Below, in pieces: positions 23,000-35,995 of a stretch of 64,000 nt of DNA. The DNA comes from Peromyscus leucopus. Taxonomy: Eukaryota > Chordata > Mammalia > Rodentia > Cricetidae. The position numbers were made by a program, and so were the translations under genes. The notes beneath the pieces are model-generated. The model made no database searches, was not told the DNA's origin, and was given only the letters and a program-made list of their open reading frames with translations. The stretch is taken from positions 66,296,982-66,360,981 of the forward strand of contig NC_051067.1 of NCBI RefSeq assembly GCF_004664715.2, written 5' to 3'. Position 1 is the first letter of the stretch, and the number at the start of each line of letters is the position of its first letter.

Positions 23000-24110
23000 A
23001 AACTACCAGTTCCTCCACTGAAAAAGTACCGCTGAAACCTTTATGCAAGAAGGCTATGAGAATGCCTTTCCTGGCTAAATGTGTTTGGTTATTTTCTATC
23101 ATATGGCATGTCTATTGCTTCCACAACTCAGTGCTTTTCTACTAGTTTTTGGGCTCTTGGGATATGGTTTCTTGAATTCAGTCTTTGACTTGGGAGCCTG
23201 TTAATTTATCACTACACTAACCATTGAACTTTGTGCCCAATACTCTGCTGAAGCAGGAACAGTCTTAGAGGTTGACATTAGTCAAGCGTGTTCTTCACAG
23301 GGGTGATTTTCTGAAGCCCAGTCTCCTTCTGTCATTGGCAGTGCCTGTCCAAGTTCTCCCATGTGTAGGATTGGAAACTCTGCTGAACTTCACAGGTCAC
23401 ATGTCTTGGGCCCAGTGTAGGTTTCCATTGATTTCTGTGCTGCTCTGAACTTGACTCATTATCACTCAGCTAAGCGCATTTTTCAAGGGTGGTCCTCCTT
23501 CTCCTCTAATGGAAATATCTTGTAGCAACTCAGTTCCTCAGTAGTACAGCATCTTCTACCTCAAATAGTGACATCACTGAGACTTTTCCGTAGTATTGAT
23601 GTGGAGGTGATGAGGCACAAAGGGAAGGCTCTTATGCTCAGAGTTGCAATGGCCATTTAGTCGCCCTTTATTTCTCCTCAGCAGGATCTTCCCACTTTTT
23701 GTTTATGAATGTTTGGGGGTAGACAGAGGGAAATATTTCCAAGTAACAGTTTCAGGTGGAAAATACTCTTCTTGAGGAGTCTATGGAGTTCTGTTGGTCT
23801 GTGGTTTTTTCATTGTTAGACTTGTGCCATATAAAAACATCCTCAATTTTATTGCAGTATGGATCTTCATGAGCCTATGCTATTATTCGTTCTTTTTATA
23901 GTATGTTCAAAGAATATATGGAATTTTGGAATGTATTATTGCAAAACACAATACAGTATAATGGCATTGTAGGATGTATGTGTGTGTGTGTGTGTATCAG
24001 ATAGTTTTCATTTTATTATATTTTTGTTTGTAACAACTAACCCAAATAAGTTTATATTATTTATTGCTTTAAATGCAATAGCTTCACAGGATATTTTTGT
24101 TTGTTTTTGT
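23000..24110. other. Unassigned sequence
   Basis: About 0.8 kb looks repeat-free. The minus strand holds short, interrupted open stretches but no recognisable domain, so I do not call a pseudogene. A short TG tract lies at 23973-23996. Confidence 0.35.
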
Positions 24111-24111
24111 T

Positions 24112-24172
24112 TATAGTGCTGGGGACTAAGTCCAGGACTATGGCTATCACTGTGCTGTACTCCTACCCTCTG
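24112..24172 (-). repeat. ID-like SINE fragment
   Basis: It resembles the antisense tRNA-derived B-box region ('gtgctggggactaagtccag'). It is very short. Confidence 0.3.
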
Positions 24173-24179
24173 ACATTGT

Positions 24180-25320
24180 GGAGAATTCTTTTATGTTGTT
24201 TCTATACAGCGAATGATGCACAAAACTGTGGAGCTTCAGTCTATAAATACTACAAAGCTTGATAAGTAACTCTACTGTGTCTGACAATAATGCCTAAATC
24301 CATAGTCTTCAAGCAATATATCATATATATGTCTTTAAACAAACATCATTTAAAATAATGTCCACAATTATAGGATCAATAAACAGGTCTGAGAGTTGAA
24401 ATTGGATAATAGCTTTCTTTGACGAGCTAGAAGTTAGGATTATATTTCTGATGAATTAGGGGCAATATTAGTAGTTACTTCTGTAACAGGCTTGAAAATG
24501 AACCTTACAAGATGCTGTAGACAGGTGGACAGTCCTGTTCATTTTCACAAACAATCTAAATTTTACCCATCCCAATGAAACTTGGTTCATTGTCCTATCA
24601 TCTTCAAGAGAATTTGCTATCCCTACATTCTGATTTTCAGCCAATCCACTATTTAACTTAAGCTTTACCTTAATGTATAAATTGAAATACAATAGTGTTT
24701 ATTATATCTTTCCTGGAATAGAATAAAATATATACTTGATTAAAACATTTTAAAATGGCCATGTACCACCTAATATCAATTTGAACCAGCAATGAGAAGT
24801 ATATCAACACTTTTAAAACATTAACAAAACCGAAGTGAATTATTGATTTTTAAAACTGTACATCACTGTACACTAAATAAGAAAGCATTTATTGGTAGTT
24901 TGGTTGACACCAAATCTTCAGAATACTTTCTGTGTTTCTACTGTAATGATTGGAAATAGCTGTTAGTCTATATGTACACACACATACACATGTACATGGG
25001 CAGATCATGGATAACTCACACAGCTACTTGGGAAATAATAGTGTTGACTTGCTTCAGTGGAACATCTTATTTGAGGGCTAATGAAGCCATCGTTCTGTGC
25101 ACTGTGCTTTATCTTGCTCTTATGAACAGTATAAAGAGTAACAAATACTTAATACTCTGGAACTTCAGGGTTGTAAACTCATTTGATTTCATTCATTTGT
25201 TAGTACTAATCTATGGTTTATAGTAACTCAAAACTACATGCTGTAAAAGGAGAATTTTAGAGAAAGGTATCAGTAGGCTTCATATTCCTTGTAGAGAAGG
25301 CTTACAGTTTCTACTACATA
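24180..25320. other. Unassigned, AT-rich sequence
   Basis: No gene or confident repeat is recognised. Confidence 0.4.
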
Positions 25321-25325
25321 TATAT

Positions 25326-25445
25326 CTATTCTGTCTGTCTCATTTCTGTCTGTCTGTCTATCTGCCTATCTCTCATCTCTCTGTCTCTCTGTCTCTCTCT
25401 GTCTCTCTCTGTCTCTGTCTCTCTCTGTCTCTCTCTCTCTCCCTC
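25326..25445. repeat. (TCTG)/(TC)n pyrimidine tract
   Basis: A polypyrimidine microsatellite directly precedes a minus-strand B1, at the A-tail side of that SINE. Confidence 0.9.
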
Positions 25446-25579
25446 TGTCCAAGATCTCACTACATAACCCTGGCTGACATGGAACTCTATATAAATCAGG
25501 CTGACCTTAAATTCATAGAGCTCTGCCTGCCTGTCTGCCTCCTGAGTGCTGGGATTAAAGGTGTGGGCCACTCAACTGG
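25446..25579 (-). repeat. B1 SINE
   Basis: The antisense B1 body ends with 'gagtgctgggattaaaggtg'. The head side is diverged. Confidence 0.75.
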
Positions 25580-25900
25580 TAATATTCCTATCTTAACATT
25601 TAAATATTGAACTTGCAGAAAAACTGTGGAAGGCACATACAAAATGCCTCTTCAGATACCACCCTAGAACTTGGATCTGGAAGACACTTTAGGCATCACC
25701 TTTGTTCAACTTTTTCATTTTGTTAATGAGAAAACTGAGGTCCACAGACTGAGGTCCAAAGACAAGGTTTTAGCACAGTAACTTTCTTTTTAATATTTAT
25801 GGAGTTGGTAAAGTTCCAGATTTTATTCCTCTTGAGGAAAATTGTGATGTATTCAGAAAACCATCATTTTCCCAATCTGTGTCCATTTTCTCATATTGAT
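25580..25900. other. Unassigned sequence
   Basis: No feature is recognised. Confidence 0.4.
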
Positions 25901-25904
25901 TGGC

Positions 25905-26320
25905 TGTACTAGGTAGTTTTATGTCAGCTTGACACAAGTTAGAGTTACTGGAGAGGAGGGAGCCTCAGTTAAGAAAATGTCTCCACAGATTGGGCTGTAG
26001 GCAGGCCGATAGGGCATTATCTTAGTGATTGATGTTGTAGTGATGATGTGGTGTAGCTGTGGGTGGTGCCAGCCCTGGGCAGGTGGTCCTGGGTTCTATA
26101 AGAAAGCCTGAGCAAGCCATGAGGAGCAAGCCAGTAAGCGGCACCCCTTCGTGGCCTCTGCATCAGCTCCTGACCGCAAGTTCCTGCCCTGTTGAGTGAC
26201 TGTCTTGACTTCCTTTGATGATGTACGGTGATGTGGACGAGCAAGCCGAATAAACTCTTTCCTCTCCAACTTGCTTTGGTCATGTTTCATCACAGGGATT
26301 GAAACCCTGACTAAGATTTG
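25905..26320 (+). repeat. MaLR-like rodent LTR repeat (copy 2)
   Basis: It starts 'tagttttatgtcagcttgac', has 'aataaactctttcctctcca' near the 3' end, and finishes with 'cacagggattgaaaccctga'. It belongs to the same family as 5690-6090. Confidence 0.6.
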
Positions 26321-26599
26321 ATTAAGTTGACAGTAGCTCTTGGTAACATTCAAGATATTTCATAACTGTCATTTAATATGTGTTATATACTATAACTTAT
26401 TGAATTAAGATATTCATCTAATAAATCAGGAATTATTTCTATTGCTTTTGGGAGCCTTGAATAAGAGGGAAAAATTAATACTTTTTTCCTAAATGGCAAG
26501 ATACATTATACATAGTAAATATTATTTCTGTTCTTATATCAAATATACATGGGTTTAAACATCCTAAATTCTTGATTTCAGAAAATGACATGTATTTAT

Positions 26600-26770
26600 T
26601 TGCTTTGTGTGTATATCTGTGGGTATGAACATTGCATGGCATGTATGTGAACATCAGAAAGTATCTAAGTGGTCAGTTCTGCCCTACTATGTGGATCCTA
26701 GGGGGTCAGACTCAGGGCCTCAGGTTTGGTGGCAAGCACCTTTACCCACTGAGCCAACATCTCACTAATC
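26600..26770 (-). repeat. Diverged B3/B4-family SINE
   Basis: The antisense tRNA-like head ('acccactgagccaacatctc') lies at the right end. Confidence 0.55.
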
Positions 26771-26774
26771 CCCC

Positions 26775-27960
26775 AAATTATTGATTTTTTTAAACCTGTG
26801 ATCATGTCTAGTAATAGAGCAAGTGATAAAAACTGATAACCAAATGTAATAAAAGCACATTTTTATACCAGTACATCATGAAAAATGCATGAGATGAATT
26901 TACTGGAAAGAATTAGCCAGGAAATGAGATTAAATTTCACAGGATGCCTAAACAAGAACCCAAAGCAGAATAGAGTGGCAAGGCCTGTAAAGACTGTACC
27001 TACGAAGTTAAAAATAACTTCAAAGGATCCAGGACAGCTAATTCTGTTTATGTAATCGGTTTATATTGCTCCGCAGCTTGTTGGTAAAAGTAGCTTTGAG
27101 TACTTAGAGAATGTATCTTTATCCTTACTGTGTTCCAATTAAAAAAGTCTTATTGCTTCTTTTTGGAAACTGGAGCCTTGGAGTAATTCTGGGGTCTTCT
27201 GGGTGCACACAATCCCAGAAAGGGAATATTAGCCACCACCATCCCTCAGAAGGCTGCCATCACCATCCCTCAGAAGACTGCCATGTGCCATGACCAAGAA
27301 GACAAGCAATAATCTGAGGAGCACTGCCAGTTGGTAACTATTCTACCGCTAATGTCACCAGAGACTACATATCTCAAATCTGTTCCCTGTGTTTTCAGAC
27401 CCACAGTGGCTCTGAAACCCACATATTCTTTCCAGTCAAGTTAATTTATTCATCCATCCATAAACATTTATAGAATGCCTGCTTTGGGCCAGGCATGGCG
27501 CTAAGTGACGTTGTTCTCACTTCAACATCGAGCAGGGAAGATTCTTCATGAGTTATGAGAATCTGTTTGCAATTCTCCTGTGGGGTCCCCCGAGAATACT
27601 GAGAGATTAGAGGCCCCTCCAATGAACACAATATCCTGCCAGTCCCTGCCGTGTGTGTCATTTGTCATTGACACGATGACAGTCATTTTACACCGTGGTT
27701 TCAACTCAGGAAACCAAGGAGACTACTGGGGGATGGGCAGCGTTTTTCTCTCTACGACTTTCTTTTTCCTGGTGCTGGATCTGAAACTACATAAGGAAAG
27801 CTGTGCTCTTTCTTCATCTAGCAATCCGGGACAGTGCAGCTCCCATTCTCTGCATGGAAAATACTGAAGGAAGATAAAGCTAAAAAAGTTTATTGGGCCT
27901 GTGACACTGGTGACCACAATGCCCAACAACATAGTTACAGAATCTGGAGAGGGTTGTGTT
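26775..27960. other. Unassigned sequence with a short tandem duplication
   Basis: No gene is recognised. A 24-bp direct duplication lies at 27237-27284 (23 of 24 identical). Open frames near 27446-27932 on both strands overlap and have no domain. Confidence 0.4.
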
Positions 27961-27961
27961 A

Positions 27962-27963
<2 letters not shown>

Positions 27964-28011
<48 letters not shown>
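27964..28011. repeat. (TG)n microsatellite
   Basis: An uninterrupted tract of about 48 bp. Confidence 0.95.
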
Positions 28012-28014
<3 letters not shown>

Positions 28015-28077
28015 GTAAAAGTAAAGAGTGAAAGACTAACTTACTTTATTTGTTGGTTGATTGATTGATTGCTTAAT

Positions 28078-28275
28078 GTGTTTGTGTGTGACCCTGAGTG
28101 TTTATATGTGCACCACATGTGTGCAGAAGGCTGTGGAGGTCAGAAGATGGCATTAAATCCTCTTGCAATACGAGTTACTGTCAGTCGTGAGTTTCCATGT
28201 GGGTGCTGGGAACCAAACCTGGGTCCTCTCTAAGAATAGTAAGTGCTTTCCACCACTGAGCCATCTCTCCAGCCC
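28078..28275 (-). repeat. B3-type SINE
   Basis: The well-kept antisense head 'gagccatctctccagccctt' lies at the right end, with 'gtgggtgctgggaaccaaac' before it. Confidence 0.8.
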
Positions 28276-28401
28276 TTCCTCACCCACTTTCATAGAAACT
28301 TACCTACTCCTGGGAGATGCAATTCATCCCCCAAGATCAGCCAGCGTTAGTCCCCTCTCAGGATGATCATGACCCTGTCACCTCCGACAAGGCCCCTACT
28401 C

Positions 28402-28484
28402 TTTTTTTTTGGGGCTGAGAATCGAACCCAGGGCCTTGTGCTTGCTAGGCAAGCGCTCTACCACTGAGCTAAATCCCCAACTCC
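28402..28484 (-). mobile_element. ID SINE, young insertion
   Basis: On the minus strand the element begins 'ggagttggggatttagctca', contains a pol III B-box-like 'gggttcgattc', and ends in an A-tail (T-run 28402-28410). Perfect 15-bp direct repeats (aaggcccctactctt) flank it at 28389-28403 and 28485-28499, the mark of LINE-1-mediated insertion. The near-intact sequence and duplication indicate recent insertion. Confidence 0.9.
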
Positions 28485-28751
28485 AAGGCCCCTACTCTTA
28501 AAAGTCCCAAGCTCATTTCCATATTTTTAAATGAGGGAATATGCCCCAACATGGGTCTTCAACCCACAGTACTGCTTCCAGCCTGTGCTTAGGTGTTACA
28601 GGGCCCATGTATTCTCCTAGAGTTCTTTTCTTTTTCCAGAATTAGTGAATGCAAAGAAGCCATCCAGATGCTTATAACACACATTCCATTTCTCCCAAAA
28701 TAGTTATGCTTGCTACATTCAACTCTCCCTAGTTATTAGATATTCCTTCTA

Positions 28752-28842
28752 GTTGGGGATATAACTTAGTGGTGGAGCAGTTGTCTAGCATGCAGAAGGC
28801 CTTGGGCTCCATCCTCAACAATGCAAACAACAATAAATTCTT
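28752..28842 (+). repeat. Older ID SINE
   Basis: 'agttggggatataacttagt' is the diverged ID head, followed by an A-rich tail with interrupted CAA units. Confidence 0.7.
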
Positions 28843-28849
28843 CAGTAAT

Positions 28850-29190
28850 ACCCAGCCTCTGGGTATTACCAATCTCTTCAGAGTACATTAGTTTTCATGA
28901 AAGCGTTCAACCCAAACCCCATTAAATTGTAAACTCCTTGTAGGTAGGAACCGTGTCTACTTTTACTTCATCTGCCAGGAAGGTACTGGCCCAGTTCATC
29001 CTCACAAACAAACCCAACCTTGGAAACTTAGGAAAGGATTAACATCTCAGTCAAGGGTTGTCCGATGACCTTATTACAAAATGCACTGACTTTTGGAGGA
29101 GATGAACTCTATATTGCTGAGCGTCACTCTTTGCTTTTCAAGCTCTTATACCATGACTTGGTTCCATCACGATTAATCTTGTATGGCAAT
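28850..29190. other. Unassigned sequence
   Basis: No feature is recognised. Confidence 0.4.
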
Positions 29191-29194
29191 GCAG

Positions 29195-29500
29195 TGACAA
29201 TGAGATGATTTCTCTAGAGAATCTATGCTAATACTATTAAAATGCTCTTACAATGTCAGAATGATTGCAGCAGAGCACGAGGGGACTGTGCTTATGTGAT
29301 TATGATATTATAGTGATGGGCGATTACCATAGGAAACTACTAATTCAACCCTGCAGGGACTTGCATTATGAAGCCATTATAACATGAGATTATAATGACA
29401 CAATAACTTGGATGCATATTCGTGATGTGAAAACTAAAAGCTAATTGGAATGCAAGTACTATTTCCATTAAATTGTAATTAAACACTGAGAGCAATGCTT
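29195..29500. promoter_or_regulatory. Candidate AT-rich noncoding regulatory element
   Basis: This repeat-free stretch is rich in homeodomain and POU-like cores, including ATGCATAT at 29412-29419 and several TAAT sites ('ttgtaattaaacac' near 29473). The composition resembles developmental enhancers. Conservation is not tested. Confidence 0.25.
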
Positions 29501-31640
29501 GTTTAAATTTGAGATGGAGATATACAATTCAGAAAGGAAAACTGTGGGCTTTAAGAACGAATACATGTTGAGTATAAGCTTAAAAATGGTTAGAAGCCAT
29601 TTTCAACCCTGCCTTTTAGTACTAGCTGCATGGAGTGGCTTCCCCTGCGAAAGCATCATCAAGAACTGGGACCAAGAATCCAATCAAAAATACTGGCTCC
29701 AGTTCCCACGCTGTCACTACCACCAACTCACATTCCCAACTCTCTAGTTTCATTTCTTTTGTGAACGTCATACTTTACTTTGCCAAGTAGAAGAGACTGA
29801 AGCAAAATATTTTTCACATAAAAATTATATATGTGCATATATACATATGTATATGAAATCAAAAGTAATCCATGTTTGTTTATACTTATTTTCTTATTTT
29901 TTTAGGCCTGTGGATTGAACCCACAATCTCAGCCATACTAGGTAGCACACCCCTAACCCCAAAGTGATCCACATTTGAAAAAGATAAGAACAAAGGAGAA
30001 AAGGAATTTCTAAAAAAGTTGCTTTTAAAAGAAAATCCTATCCCTAAAGATGACTCCGACCCACCCTGGTGCTGGAGATGGAACCAGGAATTTTTGCATG
30101 CATTTTATCACAGACCTTCCCTCATAGTCCTATTTTTCTATACCTAACATACTTGCCTTTCTTCAAAAATTTGCATTACAACACTTTTATAATGTAATTA
30201 TTAATACTTCCCACTCTTTCCTGTTGCAGAATCTATTTCTTATCCGAGAGAATCTAGTCAATAATTTTTTTTTAAAGGTCAGCTCAAGCCAGACAATTTT
30301 GCATGTCACCTGGGAAGCTATATTTTACTATTAGGGAATGATACTTGGCAGTGCTTCTGCTCTGTTACAGGAGAAATGCACGGTGGATTCTTCAGTTTGT
30401 ATCAGCATCAACAAAGGTACCTACTTAACACTGCCTCCTGCTTAAGAATCGATGGCACCTGGGAGGAGGCACTGACTTCTAATTTGGTCTCAATACATAA
30501 TTGTTACACGGGTTAGGTAAACACAAAGCTGGATTATGGAAAAGTAGGAACATTTAGGAGCCACAGAGCCTCTTAGATATGCAACTGTATTAGCTTGCTC
30601 GGGTGTTATAGGGACACAGAGACACTCCTCTCGACTCATTCCTAATTATGACTCCAAGTGGTTATTGCCTCTTGGTTTAAATATAGTTGAGATGGGTTTT
30701 TGTTATTAAGCATTTAGTTTGCATTTAGCTATGCCGTATGCTTTATGGTTATTTTTATTATTGCTTCTTGCAACAACCATATTAAATAGGTGAGTCTAAA
30801 TTACTAAAGTCCTTGTTTTTATAATTAGGAAAAAGAATACACTGCAGTCCAGTGACTGCTCTGTGTCACCCCCAAAACAGTGCAGTTGGGATTAGATTGT
30901 TGTAGCAATGTTTCTAGAACCATAAATTATATTTTCTTTGGAGTAGCACTTCCATATTGAAGAAGACCATGAGAACTCATTGTAAAGTTCATAGCAGATG
31001 TTCCTATGACTTAACAAAACCATCATGAGGTTGAGAAGTTAAGAGACTCTGTTCTGGTGTAGATTACTAGACCGTTGAAAGAGAAAGGATTCAGTTTTCA
31101 CATCTGTAAAACAAAGACATGAAATTGAATGACCCCCCCATGGCCCCTTTCAGTTTAAAAACTCTTGGGCACATAACATTTAACATTAATTGAAACTTAA
31201 ACATCTCCATTGTAAACACAACCTTTTTAATATTTAATAAAAATATCCAATATTTTAGTTACTTTAAAATCATTGATCTGAATTCCAAACCATACTTTGC
31301 TTGGATGGCATTTCAGCATTTGACATGTTTTGGCAGTAGATTTGTGATTTGACTTAAAATGACTTTTTTTATTCAAGAAACTGAGTAAAATTCTTAAAGT
31401 TACAGACATAAATAAAAATCTCAAAAAAGAGATCAAAATTATAGTCCTTGGGTATTTTAGCAATTTTGATTAAGTGTATTTTAAGCTACAATTAAAGGAA
31501 CTTTCTGCTTAACAATTGTTTAAGAATTTAGCTAAATAATGTCCAGTAATAATAAAAAAAAAATATATGTGTCTACAAGATCTTAGGAAGCAGTGATAGG
31601 ATGCACAAGATAAAATATTGCATTGGAGAAACCTTTCTTG
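29501..31640. other. Unassigned, AT-rich sequence
   Basis: No gene is recognised. A possible ID-like remnant lies near 29900-29960. Confidence 0.4.
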
Positions 31641-31645
31641 TAAAG

Positions 31646-31890
<245 letters not shown>

Positions 31891-32278
31891 AGAAAACCCT
31901 GATAGTGGTCTCTCCTCCCAGATACTTCCCACCCACCCCCACCCAACTCTATTACCTTTCTTTCTCTTTTTCTCAATAAAACAAACACTCTTTTCTCCAA
32001 ATCAAATACTCTTTCTCCAAATCCATTCCTGTATCAGGTGCCATGTTCTCTTAGGACTAAGCAGATTCTACCACCTGGTTTCTTTCGTGAGCCTGTTAAT
32101 AACACCCCTCTTGAAGCAAATTTTTCTTAAGCTTGTGGTTCTACAAACTGCCAACTAGGGTTTGGATTTTGAACTTTTGTTGTTGTGATAACTCAGTACA
32201 AGCAATCACTCTCTAGGATTCTGATTCCATTTGTTGTCAAAATGTTGCCGTAGAGTTTCATTGTTTGTATCTCTGGTG
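31891..32278. other. Unassigned sequence
   Basis: No feature is recognised. Confidence 0.4.
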
Positions 32279-32430
32279 TTTTTGTTTGTTTGTTTGGTTG
32301 GTTGGTTGGTTGGTTTTGGTTCTGGTTTTGGTTTTGGTTTTTTTTTTGAGACAGGATTTCTCTGTATAGCTTTCCTGGAACTCACTCTGTAGCTCAGGCT
32401 GGCCTCGAACTCACAGAGATCCCCCTGGCT
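32279..32430 (-). repeat. Truncated B1 SINE with (TTTG)/(TTGG) tail
   Basis: A GT-rich simple tail at 32279-32347 precedes 'gagacaggatttctctgtat'. The body stops at 'agatccccctggct', so the SINE's 5' end is truncated. Confidence 0.8.
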
Positions 32431-32714
32431 CAAGGAATATATATATAATGTAGTCACAAAACAATAACATTTGTCTTCTTTTTAACTGAGGTTTCTATTT
32501 CCCTGGAAATCACAGTTTTTTCCTGGGATATTGGGAGAGAGTTGGATTGGGTGGATGCTATCAGTCTGATAAAGCAATTAGGGCTCTGAAGTTTCTTTAT
32601 AAGAAATCGAGTTTGTTTATGTAAGACGGTTGCACACAAGTTTGCTCTTCAGAGCCTGAATTAGGATCTGTACCAGTACACCGGGGAAAGAAGTAGAAGG
32701 AAGGACTTATTCCA

Positions 32715-33175
32715 TTTTCTAGTCTGCAACAATCCGTTTTTCTATTACTGTAGCAAAATACCTGAAAGTGGGTGATTTATAAAGAAAATAAATCTACATA
32801 GTTTTAGAGGCTCAAGAGCATGGACACCAGTATCTGCTTGGTTTGGGCGTGAATCTTCATGATTGTCACATTATCATGGGTGGCATCATGACATCATTGT
32901 AACAGGGAAAGATCTCTACTCAGGGAGAAAGCTAGAGGGACTAGGAAGGGACCAGACTTACTTGGTGACATAACAATCATATACAAATTAACCTGGATCC
33001 CAAGAGAACTCCTCACTTCGTTCCAAGGGCAGTATCCACAATGAGCCAATTCTTTTTTCGCTAGACTCCATCTCTTAAAGGCCATACCACTTCTCACATT
33101 GCCATGAAGACCAGGCTCTCAATCCATGAACCTTAGGGATATGTGTTTAAACCATAGCCAAACCATGCCATAGTC
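32715..33175 (-). repeat. MaLR-type LTR remnant
   Basis: 'acctgaaagtgggtgattta' and the terminal 'accatagccaaaccatgcca' match the antisense layout of MST/MLT-class LTRs. Confidence 0.6.
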
Positions 33176-33344
33176 TTTTCAATATCTAGTCCTGTAAGCT
33201 GTACTGTGTATGCGACATAATCAACCCTACTCCTAACACACCCACTAATGACCAGGGAGTACCCACTCATCTCTCTGGAGCTAAGTTAACAAGAGATATA
33301 GGGAAGATAAGAACTTCTCTAGGCAGAGGAATTCTCACAAGATG

Positions 33345-33775
33345 CTTGTGCTTATTAGTCTTGGTGGACAACTTGATTGGATTAAGGATTGCATAGGTGA
33401 CTGGTAGGGCACACTGCTGGGACCTTTCAGGAGACGGCACATAGATGGTGGATTAATCCCCCATTGGATTCACAATGTAATGGTACTAATGGGTGGTGGT
33501 AAAATGTAGGAAGTGAAGCCTAATGGGAAGAAGTAACCTGAAGTTACAGTTTGCCCTGCCTCCTGCAGACTCCCCACCCCCATCAATGCAGTATGGTGAA
33601 GAACACTCTCTGCTGTATGCTTCTGCCACCCTGATGATCTATCTACCTAAGCACACAGGACCAAGAAAGCATGGAGGGAGTTCTCTGAAATCAGGAGTCA
33701 AGATGAGTCTCGACTCCTGTAAATTCTTTCTGTCTGGTATTTTGTTATAGTGAAAGGGGTACTTAAGACACTTCC
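33345..33775 (+). repeat. Possible MaLR-like LTR remnant
   Basis: It opens with 'tggacaacttgattggatta' and has a 3' end similar to the other MaLR-like copies, but is strongly diverged. Confidence 0.4.
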
Positions 33776-33779
33776 CATA

Positions 33780-35990
33780 ATCAGTTACATGTCACTCACC
33801 ACAACATGTTGGGATTCGTGTCCTGTGTTTCTTTTCCAAGAGCAAAAGGATGTATATATTCTTTGGCACACATTTTAGGTCTTTATTAATAAATGTTGGT
33901 CGACTCTCAAAAGACAAACCTCACAGGTCATGGGTGTGATGCTATTTTTGAAGGTCTCCAGGGATGCTTCCAGAGCCTGCAGCAGTGTGTTTTGCCTTTG
34001 GTGAAAATGCACTAGAGCTCCTCACCCTCGTCCAAACAAGAACTCCATTTCCTCATTGCTGAAATGGGAGCAATAATAAGTGGATTTCATCTCAAAGCAC
34101 GTCCTGCGGTCCAGTCTTCCACTGTTGGGTACTTTTGGATGACTCACCTCCATCCCTTGCCTGCTTGTCCTGGACATTAGGAGATTTAATTAAAGTGTGC
34201 AGAGTGTCTTAAACCCTTTAGGGAAACACCTGAAATTATTATTGTAAATAACTATTTTGATGCTCTGTGATCCCTTAAAGGTAATGAAACTAGCTCTATA
34301 GAAAACTGGGGCTATAATATAGAGTTTTATTACAATATATTCATGTGTACAGTGCTGCATTAATGACTGGGTTTTAAGAGTTCAGGGTTGAATTGCTGGA
34401 ATCTTTCTGGCCATTTTAAATGATGTAACTTTTCGCCATCACTAAGTCACATGGTTCAGAGATCAGCTCAGTAATGAAGTTATGCTGGTTTGAGTCAGCT
34501 TTCAAGTTTTAACAATTTGTTCTTATATGATAATCTTTCCAACACTTTCACATATCACGGGAAAAAGAAGAGGATGCTCTCCAAGCTGGCAAGTATCCTT
34601 AACAAAACAGATCTTAGTTTCTTTTCCTAACTTGTCACTCCTGCCGCCCTCTCCCCATGTTCGGTTCATGCCCTGTACGGCCCATTTGATGATCACTCTA
34701 ATACAGAGCTCAGTTTGGGGCCATGCCCACGTGTGTCATTGTGTTTCCAAATGCACTAGTCATGTAGTCCGTGCATGAGGCCTTCCAAGCCGCTTGCAAG
34801 TCCCAATGTGTCTTTTGTTGCTCGTACCAGGTTCCTTCTCCAGGTGGAGAAGCCTTGGTGCCTGTCATGTGGGTGACCATTGCCCAGGCACACCCAAGCA
34901 GGACATCTGCCTTGCACTTCCTTCCTGACGTCACCGTAATTCATGATTTCATGAATATCCTGTTAATATAAAAAAACAAAAAACAAAAAACAAACCAGCC
35001 AACCTCTCATTGGTGTTCACCGTGTGCCAGCGCTGTGTCATGGGTTCTGTGACTTCCTAGTCTGTCACCTTATCATCTTCATTTTCTTTAATATCTTCCC
35101 CTGAACATGGAAGATCCTTGGAAAACATGGGCTACATTGAGTTACGATATACTCAGGTAAAAATTGTGTGTGACTGGAAATCTTGGCTTCCTTATGTTGG
35201 CATCCTAGATCTTCTGCACTTAGATATCAAGGTATCCACTATAAATTTTTATAGCATGGTTTCCTGTCTTAAGGCTAGCAATAGCTGGTGACAAATCTTC
35301 ATAGACAGCACAATACTTATGAGAGCATGTGTCTTAAAATACGTTCCATTGGAATGGAACTGAAAGACGGAAATACAAGACTAAATATCAATTCTTTGGT
35401 TATTGAGTGCCAGTTAGTTGTCAACCACAGTTATAGCTCAGCATTGGCATCTGCGGCTCTGAGAGCAGGAATAGACTCTGGTCATTAGCAGAATAAGGCT
35501 GGTTTCAAGTCCCACTGTCCCCGTCATCATGCATGCCATGTTGGTTGTCCACACAGTTGTCCAGTTAGGCAACAGCCAAGCCACCACATCAAGGGCCAGA
35601 AGAAGGCTGGCAACATCTCTAATGTGCCCGGCTGTGTCTCTTAACCTTTTTCTGTATAACTGTCCTGTTGTGGTTTTGTTTCTTTTTGGTTTTTGTTTTG
35701 TTTTGTTTTGTTTTTCCTTTTTACACCAAACAAGCTCAACCTGACTTTCTAAAACCATGTGGCTGGCACCGGTTCTCTATTAAACTCTGTATCAGCTACA
35801 CAGAGCAGCAAACCTCAAGCCTTGTTCATCTCATCTTCAAGTTAAAGGATGTGGGAAGAGTTTGTAGGGAGTATCTTTTAATACACAGTGGTGCAATTGA
35901 ATCTGTGATTCAAGGAAGACTTTCAAAATTAAACTGCCTTAAAAAGATACTAGTGTGGATGGTCTGGGCTCAATACATTGAGAGCATGAA
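33780..35990. other. Unassigned, mostly repeat-free sequence
   Basis: No gene is recognised. A (TTTTG)n stretch lies at 35675-35720. The open frames at 35438-36024 have no domain or exon context. The part at 34150-34520 looks unique and could hold noncoding elements. Confidence 0.4.
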
Positions 35991-35995
35991 TCTCG

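Noticed and set aside
23000..23830. Possible antisense processed pseudogene
   Set aside because: Open stretches are short and interrupted, no poly(A) remnant is seen at the expected end, and no protein family is recognised.
25326..25445. Regular short repeats suggesting an array
   Set aside because: This is a simple TCTG/TC tract without unique spacers and not a CRISPR array.
28411..28484. tRNA-like sequence with A- and B-box motifs
   Set aside because: The A-tail and 15-bp target duplication show it is an ID SINE, not a tRNA gene.
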